DNA of 64,000 nt from Cohnella hashimotonis. GTDB lineage: Bacteria > Bacillota > Bacilli > Paenibacillales > Paenibacillaceae. Location of the stretch: contig NZ_JAGRPV010000001.1 of NCBI RefSeq assembly GCF_030014955.1, positions 1,488,001 to 1,552,000 on the forward strand, written 5' to 3'. Made by a program: the position numbers and the translations under genes. Below the pieces are notes generated by a model. The model had not been told where the DNA came from and searched no databases. It saw nothing but the letters and a program-made list of their open reading frames with translations. Shown here piece after piece: positions 20,377 through 28,709 of this stretch. Numbering within the stretch: position 1 is the first letter of the stretch; the number at the start of each line of letters is the position of its first letter.

Positions 20377-21912
20377 ATGAAAAGAAAATGGATGCTGCTG
20401 GCGTGCTTGACGACGCTGACCGCCTCGGGCGCGCTGGCCGGCTGCAGCGGCGGGGACGACAACAAGGAAGCGGAGGGCTCAAGCCCTGCCGGCACGAAGC
20501 AAGCGCAACAAAGTGAGGCGCTTAGCCCCGCCACGTTAAAGATTTATATTCCCGGAGACCGCCCCAAGGATATGGACGCCGTCATCGCCGAAGCCGAGAA
20601 GCGGATGGAAGGCACGCTTAACGTCAAGCTTAACATCACGTTTATTCCATGGTCGGATCTGGACAATAAAACGTCGCTCGCGCTCGCTTCCGGGGAAGCC
20701 GTCGACCTGATCTTCGATGCGCCGTGGCTGCATATGAACAAGATGGTCGCCTCCGATACGTACGAGGATCTGGAGCCGCTGCTGCAGCAGTACGGTCAGA
20801 CGATACTGAAAACCCGGCCGCAGGAAATGTGGGACGCGAACAAGTTTAACGGCCATATTTACGGCATACCGCTCGGCGTCTCTCAATATCAGATCAAGGG
20901 CTTCTACATCCGCAAAGACTTAAGAGAGAAGTACGGCATGCAGCCGCTGAAAACGTTCGACGATCTCTCGCAGTACCTGTACAAGGTGAAAGAGAACGAG
21001 CAGGGGATGAGTCCGCTGACGACGCTCGTGTCGACCGACCGCATCACGAACGCGTATCCCTTCTATTTCGATTCGACCTACGACGTCAAGCAGGAAATTC
21101 CTGAGATGTATCCTTTCTTCTATAAGAAAAACAATGACGGAAAAATCTATACGCTGTTCGAAAATAAGGACGAGGGCATCTGGTCGGGCATTCAGGGCAT
21201 GCGCAAATGGTATCAGGACGGCATCGTGAACAAGGATAACCTGGCGGTGCAGAACGAGCGGGATTTGTTCACGGCGGGAAAAACGGCGGCGATCACTTCA
21301 GCGGACGTCGGCATCCCGTCATCGATCCAGGACGCCGTCGGCAAGCTCGGCGGGTCGGCCGAATGGGTCACCTTTATGGATCCGTCGCAAAAGTACCAGA
21401 CCGACTTCAAGCAATGGAACTTCATCAGCGTGCCGAAGAGCAGCAAAAACAAAGAGCGCGCCATCATGTTCCTGAACTGGGCGAACGAAAAAGAAAATTA
21501 CGATTTGCTCAGCTACGGCCTGGAGGGGAAAAACTGGGAGGCAGTCGGCGAAGACGGCTTCAAGGCGCTGAACGGCGATTATCCGAACTTCGGCTTCGAC
21601 TGGATCTGGAACCCGACCAACGAACGCTACGACGCGTCCCTGTCGCCGGATGAGCTGAAATGGTGGAACTGGGCGAAGGACGCGGCCAACTTCACGAAGT
21701 CGAAGGATTCCGGCTTCACGTTTAATCCAGAGCCGGTGCTGCAAGAGATGGCAAGGCTGAAGGCGAACTCGTACGTTTATCCGATTCTGCTAGGCACGCT
21801 CGATCCGGACAAATCCTTTGCCGACTTCGAGGCCAAATACGGAGCGGATCTGAAAAAAATTCAAACGGAATATCAAAAGCAACTGGATGCTTATCTGGCG
21901 GCGCAGAAATAA
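20377..21912 (+). CDS. Extracellular solute-binding lipoprotein, LplA/YtcQ type
   Basis: 511 aa. The ATG follows AGGGAGG. Signal peptide with lipobox ALAGC (Cys about residue 23), then a short polar linker. The body is that of the large (about 500 aa) binding proteins that accompany LplB/YtcP permeases, with PGDRPKDMDAVIAEAE at the start, GIPLGVSQYQIKGFYIRKD and a DUF3502-like C-terminal half (NFGFDWIWNPTNERYD). It would deliver an oligosaccharide to the two upstream permeases. The GH130 gene 12 bases downstream hints at a beta-mannoside ligand. Confidence 0.93.
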   Translation: MKRKWMLLACLTTLTASGALAGCSGGDDNKEAEGSSPAGTKQAQQSEALSPATLKIYIPGDRPKDMDAVIAEAEKRMEGTLNVKLNITFIPWSDLDNKTSLALASGEAVDLIFDAPWLHMNKMVASDTYEDLEPLLQQYGQTILKTRPQEMWDANKFNGHIYGIPLGVSQYQIKGFYIRKDLREKYGMQPLKTFDDLSQYLYKVKENEQGMSPLTTLVSTDRITNAYPFYFDSTYDVKQEIPEMYPFFYKKNNDGKIYTLFENKDEGIWSGIQGMRKWYQDGIVNKDNLAVQNERDLFTAGKTAAITSADVGIPSSIQDAVGKLGGSAEWVTFMDPSQKYQTDFKQWNFISVPKSSKNKERAIMFLNWANEKENYDLLSYGLEGKNWEAVGEDGFKALNGDYPNFGFDWIWNPTNERYDASLSPDELKWWNWAKDAANFTKSKDSGFTFNPEPVLQEMARLKANSYVYPILLGTLDPDKSFADFEAKYGADLKKIQTEYQKQLDAYLAAQK

Positions 21913-21924
21913 GGAGATTCGAAA

Positions 21925-22971
21925 ATGGCCTTGAGCAGGTTTCCGCACAATCCGATCGTAGCAACGAACGACGTAAAGCCGATCCATCCCGATTTTCAAG
22001 TCGTCGGCGTATTTAACGCAGGGGTGGCGACCTTTGGAGACGAGATTATTCTATTGCTGCGCGTCGCGGAGATGCCCATTCAGTCCGACGATAACCAGGT
22101 GTTGGTGCCCGTGCTGAGCGAAACAAGCGGACAATTGGAAATCATCCGCATCGCCAAGTCGGACGACCGGTACGATCTGTCGGATTCGCGCGTGATCAAG
22201 CAGCGGGGCAAGTACGCGTACCTGACCTCCCTCTCCTATCTAAGGATTGCGCGCAGCGCCGACGGTGTGCGCTTCACGGTGGACCCCGGTCCGGCGATGC
22301 TGCCGGACGGCCCGCTGGAGGCCTGGGGCATCGAAGACCCGCGGATTACGCAGATCGGCCGCCAATATTACATCACGTACAGCGCGATCTCGTCAAAGGG
22401 CGTGAGCGTCGGCGTCGCCGTGACGGAGGATTTCGTGACCTTTGCGCGAACCGGCACGATGCTTCCTCCTGAGAATAAAGACGTCGCGATTTTCCCCGAA
22501 AAAATCTGCGGCAGCTATTATGCGCTCCATCGTCCGGTCCCGAAGGCGATCGGTTCTCCCGAGATGTGGATCGCGCAGTCTCCCGATCTCATTCACTGGG
22601 GACGGCATCGGCATCTGATCGGCCTTCGGGAAGGTCAATGGGACGGCGGGAGAATCGGCGGCGGCGCCGTCCCGATCCGGACGCCCGAGGGCTGGCTTGC
22701 CCTGTACCACGGCGCGGACGAGACGGACCGCTATTGCATGGGCGCGCTGCTGCTGGACCTGGCGGACCCGGCCCGCGTGATCGCCAGATCCCGCGTGCCC
22801 ATCCTGGAGCCGGAAGCGGAATACGAGGTGAACGGCTTTTTCGGCCGGGTCGTCTTTTCGTGCGGCGCGCTGCTGCTGGATCGGACGATCCGCATGTATT
22901 ACGGCGCCGCGGACGAAGCGATGGCCGGCGTGGACATCCCGTTGGCCGATATTTACGACACGCTGTATTGA
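21925..22971 (+). CDS. Glycoside hydrolase family 130 (beta-mannoside phosphorylase-like)
   Basis: 348 aa, no signal peptide, so cytoplasmic. The five-bladed beta-propeller pattern of GH130 is clear: HPDFQVVGVFNAGVA near the N-terminus, GIEDPRIT, a VAIFPEKI stretch, GRIGGGAVPI and YHGAD, and YYGAADEAMAG at the end. GH130 members are inverting phosphorylases or hydrolases of beta-1,2- and beta-1,4-mannosides. As last gene of the importer operon it likely splits an imported beta-mannosyl disaccharide with phosphate to mannose-1-phosphate. Subfamily and linkage cannot be set by eye. A terminator follows immediately. Confidence 0.9.
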   Translation: MALSRFPHNPIVATNDVKPIHPDFQVVGVFNAGVATFGDEIILLLRVAEMPIQSDDNQVLVPVLSETSGQLEIIRIAKSDDRYDLSDSRVIKQRGKYAYLTSLSYLRIARSADGVRFTVDPGPAMLPDGPLEAWGIEDPRITQIGRQYYITYSAISSKGVSVGVAVTEDFVTFARTGTMLPPENKDVAIFPEKICGSYYALHRPVPKAIGSPEMWIAQSPDLIHWGRHRHLIGLREGQWDGGRIGGGAVPIRTPEGWLALYHGADETDRYCMGALLLDLADPARVIARSRVPILEPEAEYEVNGFFGRVVFSCGALLLDRTIRMYYGAADEAMAGVDIPLADIYDTLY

Positions 22972-22978
22972 AAGGGCG

Positions 22979-23004
22979 GAGGGCAGTGCGAGCTGCCTTC
23001 TTTT
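22979..23004 (+). terminator. Terminator of the GH130 importer operon
   Basis: GAGGGCAG (22979-22986) pairs with CTGCCTTC (22993-23000) with one G-U pair and a six-base loop, followed by TTTT. Confidence 0.8.
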
Positions 23005-23015
23005 ATCCCGATATT

Positions 23016-23029
23016 GGAAGGCGCTTTCA
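23016..23029 (-). promoter_or_regulatory. Degenerate cre-like site before the PL8 gene
   Basis: On the minus strand TGAAAGCGCCTTCC matches the cre consensus at 12 of 14 positions, with a perfect TGAAAGCG half. It lies about 35 bases before the start of the lyase gene and 22 bases before its Shine-Dalgarno, the same relative place as the perfect cre at 7576. Weaker evidence than that site. Confidence 0.4.
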
Positions 23030-23064
23030 AATTGCGTTGAGTTTAAAAAAAGGAGCGCATGTAC

Positions 23065-26000
23065 ATGGCTGAACCTGTGCAAAGGTTTGTGAAAAAGTGG
23101 CTTTGTCTTGTTCTGATCGGTTCGATGATATCGTCCTTGTGGGTATCGGCCTCCGCGGCGGCGAGCACGTCCGACGGGACGAACGCGGCGCAGGAGATCG
23201 CCGATATGAAGCGGATGAAACAACGGATGGTCGAATTTTACATCTCCAAAGACATCATCAACGACGGAACGAACGGCCGGGTCGAATGGACGTTCAAATC
23301 GCAGGCCGCCGCTTACTTGTCCAGCCAAAAGCCGGACGGAAGCTGGGCGGACGTCGATTATGCGAGCAAGCAATCCGCCGCCAACGGGCGAGGGTGGCCT
23401 TCCTACCTGGCCCTGGACCGGATGCAGTCGATGGCTGCGGCGTTCGCCGATCCGAAGAGCCTGAGCTATCATAGCGAAGCGATGCTGGACGGCATCAAGC
23501 GGGCGCTGGATCATTGGTTCACGGTCAAGCCCACTTCGACCAACTGGTGGGAGAACACGATCGGCACCCAATTAAGGCTGGAGAAGGTCGCGCTGCTGTG
23601 CGAAGGCTACTTGACGGCGACGCAAGCCTCCAATATCGTCGGCACGCTGGACAGCAGCCCGAACACCGTCGACGGCGCCAATTCGTCCTGGTACAACCAA
23701 AACTACATGTACCGGGGCTTGCTGCTCGAGGATGCTCAAAATGTCCGGAATGCCGTGGACGCCTTTAACGTGCTGTCGGCCGTGACGACGACGGTGACGG
23801 GCATCCAGTCGGACATGTCTTTTTTCCAGCATGGCAAAACCAACTATACGACGGGCTACGGCAGAAGCTTCGCCAGAGACATGTCGTTCTGGGCGTACGT
23901 TACTTCGGGTACCGTCTTCGCCTACAGTCAAGCGGCGATCGACTCGCTGTCGTCCTACCTGCTCGACGGCACCCGATACCAGGTGAGAGGCGACGTCGCC
24001 GACCTGGGCATGGGGATGAACGGACCGGACTGGCCGGACTACGCGAGCGCGGCCCTGACCTTCTATGAAGATCCGATGCAGTGGATGGAGGCGGCCAATC
24101 CGAAGCGGGCTTCGGAGTTTGCGAGCTTCCTGGACAATATTCGCCGGATCGGCACGAGTACGAGCAACGGACTGAACGACAACAATATGACGCAATGGCA
24201 GACGCTCGTCTCGTCCCATATGCGGGCGGACTACGGCATTACGGTCAAGATGTCCTCCAGCACGGTGAAGGGCGGCGAATGGAGAACGATCAATCCGGGC
24301 GGCTACAACCTGCTGTACTGGACGCCGCAGGGCGCGACCGCCATCCAGCGGACGGGCGACGAATACAGGCCGGTCTACCCGTTGATGGACTGGATGCACG
24401 TTCCGGGCACGACGGCTCCTTACGTACTTACGAAGGACGGGAATTTCAACAATCCCCGGACGTTCGTAGGCGGCGTGACCAACGAGCGCTACGGCGCCAC
24501 CGCCTTCGACTTCAACAAGCTGAGCACCAGCGGCAAAAAGGGCTACTTCTTTTTCGACGACGAAATGGTGGCGCTCGGCGCGGGCATCGCTTCCACGAAC
24601 GCCGCTCCGATCCATACGACCTTGAACCAAAGCAAGGCGGTCGGCGACGTGATCGTGGACGGCCAGACGATGGCGGAAGGGACGAAGCAGACGAACGGCA
24701 AGTGGGCCTACAACGATCGGATCGGCTATGTATTCCCGAATCCGACGGACTTCCAGGTCAAGCTGGAGACGAAAACCGGCAAATGGAGCGACGTCGTCAC
24801 GGGCAGCTCGACGGAGCCGATCACGAAGCCGATCTTCTCCATCTGGCTCGATCATGGCGTCAAGCCGACCGGCGCTACCTACCAGTACATCGTGCTGCCG
24901 GACAAATCCGCCGAAGAGGTTGGCAGCTACGCGAGCGACAACCCGATCCGCATCCTTTCGAACACGGCATCGGTTCAGGCCGTTCGGCACGAAACGCTGC
25001 GCCTGTCGGAAATGCTGTTCTATCAGCCGGGAACGGTGACGGTAAGAGACGGGCTGACGGTTGCTGTGGATAAGCCCGCCATGGTCATCGTCGACGAATC
25101 TGCGTCGCCTGTGCGCATCTCGGTCGCCAATCCCGAGACGCCGGGAATTACGGTGAACGTGACGCTGGACCGGGACGGGGAAAAGACGACGACGACGTAT
25201 CGGCTCGGCAAAGACATCTTCGCCGGCCGAAGCGTGACCCTGAACGAGGGAGCCGCCCTCGACGACAGCGGATTCGACCTTGCCTACACCAAAGGCGCGG
25301 CTGCTTCCTCCAGCCAAGGCAAGCAATTCGCCTCGAATGCGACGGATTTGTACAGAACGTCCTACTGGCATTCGAACGCTTCGGACGACGAATGGCTTTA
25401 CGTGGATTTGCAGGACTCATATACGATCAATAAAGTCCGCTTGAAGTGGGAGTCGGCCTACGGGAAAAGCTACAAAATTCAAGTGTCGAACGATGCCGTC
25501 GCCTGGACGGACGTCTACGCCACCTCGCTTGGAGACGGCGATATCGACGACATTTCCTTCGGCAAGGTAAACGCCAGGTACGTCCGCATGCAGGGCGTCC
25601 GGCAGGGGAACGCGAACGGCTATTCGCTGGCTGAATTCAACGTCTACGAGGCGGTCGCGCCCAATCTCGCGGAAGGCAGGAACGTGGTAGCGAGCTCGAT
25701 CCGGGCGGCCGACGTATCGGCGGGCAATGCGGTCGACGGCTCGCTGACGACCCGCTGGGGATCCAACTACACGGATCAACAGTCGATTTACGTCGATCTG
25801 GGCGCAAGCCAGACGATCGCGAAGGTCGTGCTGCATTGGGAGGCCGCGTACGGCAAGGAGTATCAAATCCAGGTTTCCGACAATGCGGCGGATTGGACGA
25901 CCGTTTACAGCACCGCGAACGGAGACGGCGATATCGACGAGATCGCCTTCGAACCGGTGAATGCGAGATACGTCAAGATGAACGGCTTAAAAAGAGGAAG

Positions 26001-27879
26001 CACCTACGGCTATTCGCTCTGGGAATTTAAAGTGTACGGCGCCGAGACCGCGGAGCGGATACCCGCCCGGGTCGAGCTGAAGGCGACGCCGTCTTCCGCG
26101 ACGGTCGGCGACGACGTGTCCGTCTCGGGCGTTGTGTATGACGGCGACGGGCTTCCGATATCCGGCGTGGCCGTCGAAATTTCGGCATCGCCGGGCAGTG
26201 CAGACACCGTTCGCGCGATCACGGACGAAAACGGCGGGTTCAGCCATATTTACGCGGCGCCGGGGGTTGCCGGCGACATGACGATCTCGGTCATCCTGCC
26301 TTCGAGTCCGTCTGTAACCGGAACGATCGTCGTGCCGGTGAAGCGGGCTCAGCAGGTGCCGGTTCGAATCGGGCTGCAGGCGACGCCAACTTCCGTGGCG
26401 GTCGGCGGGGCCGTGTCCGTAACGGGAATCGTCTACGACGGCGACGATCTGCCGGTTGCTGGCGTAGAGGTCGAGCTCGCTGCTTCCGCGGGCGGCTTCG
26501 AACAGACTACAGCGGTAACGGATGAGAACGGCGGATTCAGCGCGATCTTTAAGGCACCGTCTGTTGCGGGAGAAGTGACGATTACGGCCGCTTTGGCCGC
26601 GAATCCGTCCGTGGCGAACACGATTGCCGTTTCGGTTCATGAGGCCGTGCAAGTGCCCGCTCGCATCGAGCTGCAGGCGACGCCGTCTACCGTGACGGCG
26701 GGGAGCGAAGCGTCCGTCGCGGGCGTCGTATACGACGGCGACGATCTGCCTGTCCCCGGCGTAGAGGTCGAAGTCTCGGCCTCGGCGGGCAGCGTCAAAA
26801 CCGTGAGACTTGTAACGGATGCGAACGGCCGGTTCGACACGGTGTACACGGCACCGTCCGCAGCCGGAGAAGCGACGATCACGGCCGCCTTGACCGCTTA
26901 TCCGTCTGTGACGAACGCGGTTAAAGTGTCCGTCGGCCAAGCCGAGCAAGTGCCTGTCCGAATCGAAATGCAGGCTGCGCCATCCGCCGTGTGGACCGGA
27001 GACGAAGCGACCGTGACGGGCATCGTAACGGATCGCGACGGTCTGCCTGTGTCCGGCGCAGCGGTTGAGCTCGCGGCTTCATCGGGCAGCATTCAGGCGT
27101 CCAAAGCGACAACGGATGCGAACGGCCGGTTCAACGTTCGCTTCACGGCACCATCCGCTGCCGGAGAGGCAACGATCACGGCCACGTTGTCCAAGACGCC
27201 GTCCGTGACCGGCAAAATAAGCGTCTCCGTCCACGAGCGTCCAAACGGCGGCAATCCGAACGGAGGAACCGTGACGCCGCCGGCCAAACCCGACGAGCCA
27301 AGCGATGGTCCGGACACGCCGGACGTTCCAGGCCGCGAGTTCTCGGACATCGCCGGTCACTGGGCGCAAGCGAGTATTATGGAAGCCGCAAAAAGAGGGA
27401 TCATTACAGGCTATCCGGACGGCTCGTTCCGTCCTTACCGCACGGTGACGCGCGCCGAATTCGCGGTCATGCTGGTCAAGGCGCTCAAGCTTCAGAACGA
27501 AGCGTCGGTCCTGTCCTTCGAGGACGCGGACCGAATCGGCCAATGGGCCCGGACGGCCGTTGCGCAAGCCGTAAGCATGGGGCTGATCCGGGGCGACGCG
27601 AACGACAACTTCCGTCCGGACGCGCCGTTGACAAGATCGGAAATGGCCGTCATGCTCGCGAGAGCGTTGAGCCTGACGCCTGAAGCGGCGTCCGCGGGCT
27701 TCACGGACGATCGCGACATTCCGGCCTGGGCCGTCGGCGCTGCTGCCGAGATGAAGAAGCTGGGCATCATGCAAGGCAAAGGCGGCAACGGCTTCTTCCC
27801 GAACGACGTCGCGACGAGAGCGGAAACGGTCGCCGTACTGCTCCGGATGCTGGAGGCGAAGGAAAAGGAACAGGAATAA
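23065..27879 (+). CDS. SLH-anchored polysaccharide lyase family 8 (xanthan/hyaluronate lyase-like)
   Basis: About 1604 aa; ATG 23065 is nine bases from AGGAG, while ATG 23059 (used for residue numbers here) is only three. Signal peptide to about SASAAAS. PL8 alpha-barrel with NWWENTIG (162), Asn208 in DGAN, His258 in FFQH and Tyr267 in GYG; the His-Tyr spacing of nine equals that of the Bacillus GL1 xanthan lyase pair. The PL8 beta-sandwich follows to about 750. Then come two discoidin domains (757-864, 867-994), four Big_1 Ig-like repeats (1004-1390) and three SLH domains (1427-1606). It should cleave a uronate-containing polysaccharide by beta-elimination at the cell surface; which one is open. 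The GH130 importer upstream favours a mannose-containing substrate. Confidence 0.88.
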   Translation: MAEPVQRFVKKWLCLVLIGSMISSLWVSASAAASTSDGTNAAQEIADMKRMKQRMVEFYISKDIINDGTNGRVEWTFKSQAAAYLSSQKPDGSWADVDYASKQSAANGRGWPSYLALDRMQSMAAAFADPKSLSYHSEAMLDGIKRALDHWFTVKPTSTNWWENTIGTQLRLEKVALLCEGYLTATQASNIVGTLDSSPNTVDGANSSWYNQNYMYRGLLLEDAQNVRNAVDAFNVLSAVTTTVTGIQSDMSFFQHGKTNYTTGYGRSFARDMSFWAYVTSGTVFAYSQAAIDSLSSYLLDGTRYQVRGDVADLGMGMNGPDWPDYASAALTFYEDPMQWMEAANPKRASEFASFLDNIRRIGTSTSNGLNDNNMTQWQTLVSSHMRADYGITVKMSSSTVKGGEWRTINPGGYNLLYWTPQGATAIQRTGDEYRPVYPLMDWMHVPGTTAPYVLTKDGNFNNPRTFVGGVTNERYGATAFDFNKLSTSGKKGYFFFDDEMVALGAGIASTNAAPIHTTLNQSKAVGDVIVDGQTMAEGTKQTNGKWAYNDRIGYVFPNPTDFQVKLETKTGKWSDVVTGSSTEPITKPIFSIWLDHGVKPTGATYQYIVLPDKSAEEVGSYASDNPIRILSNTASVQAVRHETLRLSEMLFYQPGTVTVRDGLTVAVDKPAMVIVDESASPVRISVANPETPGITVNVTLDRDGEKTTTTYRLGKDIFAGRSVTLNEGAALDDSGFDLAYTKGAAASSSQGKQFASNATDLYRTSYWHSNASDDEWLYVDLQDSYTINKVRLKWESAYGKSYKIQVSNDAVAWTDVYATSLGDGDIDDISFGKVNARYVRMQGVRQGNANGYSLAEFNVYEAVAPNLAEGRNVVASSIRAADVSAGNAVDGSLTTRWGSNYTDQQSIYVDLGASQTIAKVVLHWEAAYGKEYQIQVSDNAADWTTVYSTANGDGDIDEIAFEPVNARYVKMNGLKRGSTYGYSLWEFKVYGAETAERIPARVELKATPSSATVGDDVSVSGVVYDGDGLPISGVAVEISASPGSADTVRAITDENGGFSHIYAAPGVAGDMTISVILPSSPSVTGTIVVPVKRAQQVPVRIGLQATPTSVAVGGAVSVTGIVYDGDDLPVAGVEVELAASAGGFEQTTAVTDENGGFSAIFKAPSVAGEVTITAALAANPSVANTIAVSVHEAVQVPARIELQATPSTVTAGSEASVAGVVYDGDDLPVPGVEVEVSASAGSVKTVRLVTDANGRFDTVYTAPSAAGEATITAALTAYPSVTNAVKVSVGQAEQVPVRIEMQAAPSAVWTGDEATVTGIVTDRDGLPVSGAAVELAASSGSIQASKATTDANGRFNVRFTAPSAAGEATITATLSKTPSVTGKISVSVHERPNGGNPNGGTVTPPAKPDEPSDGPDTPDVPGREFSDIAGHWAQASIMEAAKRGIITGYPDGSFRPYRTVTRAEFAVMLVKALKLQNEASVLSFEDADRIGQWARTAVAQAVSMGLIRGDANDNFRPDAPLTRSEMAVMLARALSLTPEAASAGFTDDRDIPAWAVGAAAEMKKLGIMQGKGGNGFFPNDVATRAETVAVLLRMLEAKEKEQE
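26068..27240 (+). repeat. Four tandem 297-bp Big_1 repeats inside the PL8 gene
   Basis: The equivalent codon (Arg of R-V/I-E/G-L/M) falls at 26068, 26365, 26662 and 26959, exactly 297 bases (99 residues) apart. The units are alike at DNA and protein level (GxVYDGDxLPxxGVxVExxAS). They form a stalk between the discoidin modules and the SLH anchor. Confidence 0.95.
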
Positions 27880-27935
27880 CAATAAGGATTAGCACAAGAA
27901 GAAGCGAGAAAAACCGAATGATCGAAGTGCCAGCC

Positions 27936-27968
27936 CCTTTCTCGATATTTTTCGAGGAAGGTTTTTTC
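27936..27968 (+). terminator. Strong rho-independent terminator after the PL8 gene
   Basis: CCTTTCTCGA (27936-27945) pairs with TCGAGGAAGG (27952-27961) with one G-U pair and a six-base loop, followed by TTTTTT. Confidence 0.92.
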
Positions 27969-28445
27969 TTAATTTGCAACACGTAGAAAATCGAGGAGCA
28001 CACACTTGCTGCACTTGCTAACTTGGATGTGTCGAGCCATTTTCTAGAGTACTGAAACAGCCGGCGGAAGTAAATAGGTATAGCTCGAGCAAACAATTGG
28101 AGGGAGAAATCCGGTTCAACTACGCTAATCTTGATTCAATTGAGCGGGGAGTGTGGGGCGATAAGTGTTCAAAAGCAGTTAATCGGCGCGCTGAACCAGG
28201 ACGGGGTGAAATAAGTGTTCAAACGCAATTAATGAGATCAAAATCGGACCAAAAACGTTCGAAGTTGACAATTTAACTGCACTTTAACACTTATTCCATC
28301 CAGGACGTCGCGATCAAGGGAAATAACGGCTTTTTAACAGCTATCGGACGGGGCGCGAGCGCAAGGCCACGAGCGCAAGGACGCCAAGCCCTCAGGCTTG
28401 GTGTTGTTCATAGTTCACGATCGCCCTTATCGGCCTCGGAATACT
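27969..28445. other. Non-coding intergenic region with short dispersed repeats
   Basis: No credible gene is seen between the PL8 terminator and the 51-bp array; the one longer minus-strand frame (27767-28096) runs back through the terminator and the SLH region. A short family ATAAGTGTT-CAAA-GCA-TTAA occurs at 28161-28182 and 28211-28232 (50 bases apart) and inverted at 28273-28294. A CCAAGCC/GGCTTGG hairpin lies near 28384-28401. Confidence 0.6.
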
Positions 28446-28650
28446 CGCAGTCCCGTCAAGTAACGCTGTACAGTGCCTATTCGGTTCGGCATACAACGCA
28501 GACCCGTCAAGTAACGCTTTAAAGCGTCTCTTTACCCCAGATTACGCCGCTGTCGTGTCAAGTAACGCTGTACAGCGTCTCTTCGGCTACGAATACGCCG
28601 CAGTTCCATCATGTAACGCTATACAACGCCTTTTCAGCTAGCGGTCGGCT
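28446..28650. repeat. Array of four 51-bp palindromic repeat units (array 1)
   Basis: Units begin CGCAG or CGCTG at 28446, 28497, 28548 and 28599, exactly 51 bases apart. Each has GTCAAGTA (or a variant) followed by a palindromic core at 28463, 28514, 28565 and 28616: ACGCTGTACAGTGC, ACGCTTTAAAGCGT, ACGCTGTACAGCGT, ACGCTATACAACGC. The centre varies while the symmetry is largely kept. The same family recurs at 33355-33513. Confidence 0.9.
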
Positions 28651-28709
28651 ATTGGAACAACTGTTTGGGACCAGACGATTTTTCTTCGTCCGCATCGGCA
28701 GGAGGCGTG

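Noticed and set aside
27767..28096. Minus-strand 109-aa frame at the end of the PL8 gene
   Set aside because: Crosses the strong terminator and the SLH coding region on the opposite strand; no ribosome-binding site.
28446..28650. CRISPR array
   Set aside because: The whole 51-bp unit is repeated with a palindromic core and no unique spacers of constant length; no cas genes in the window.
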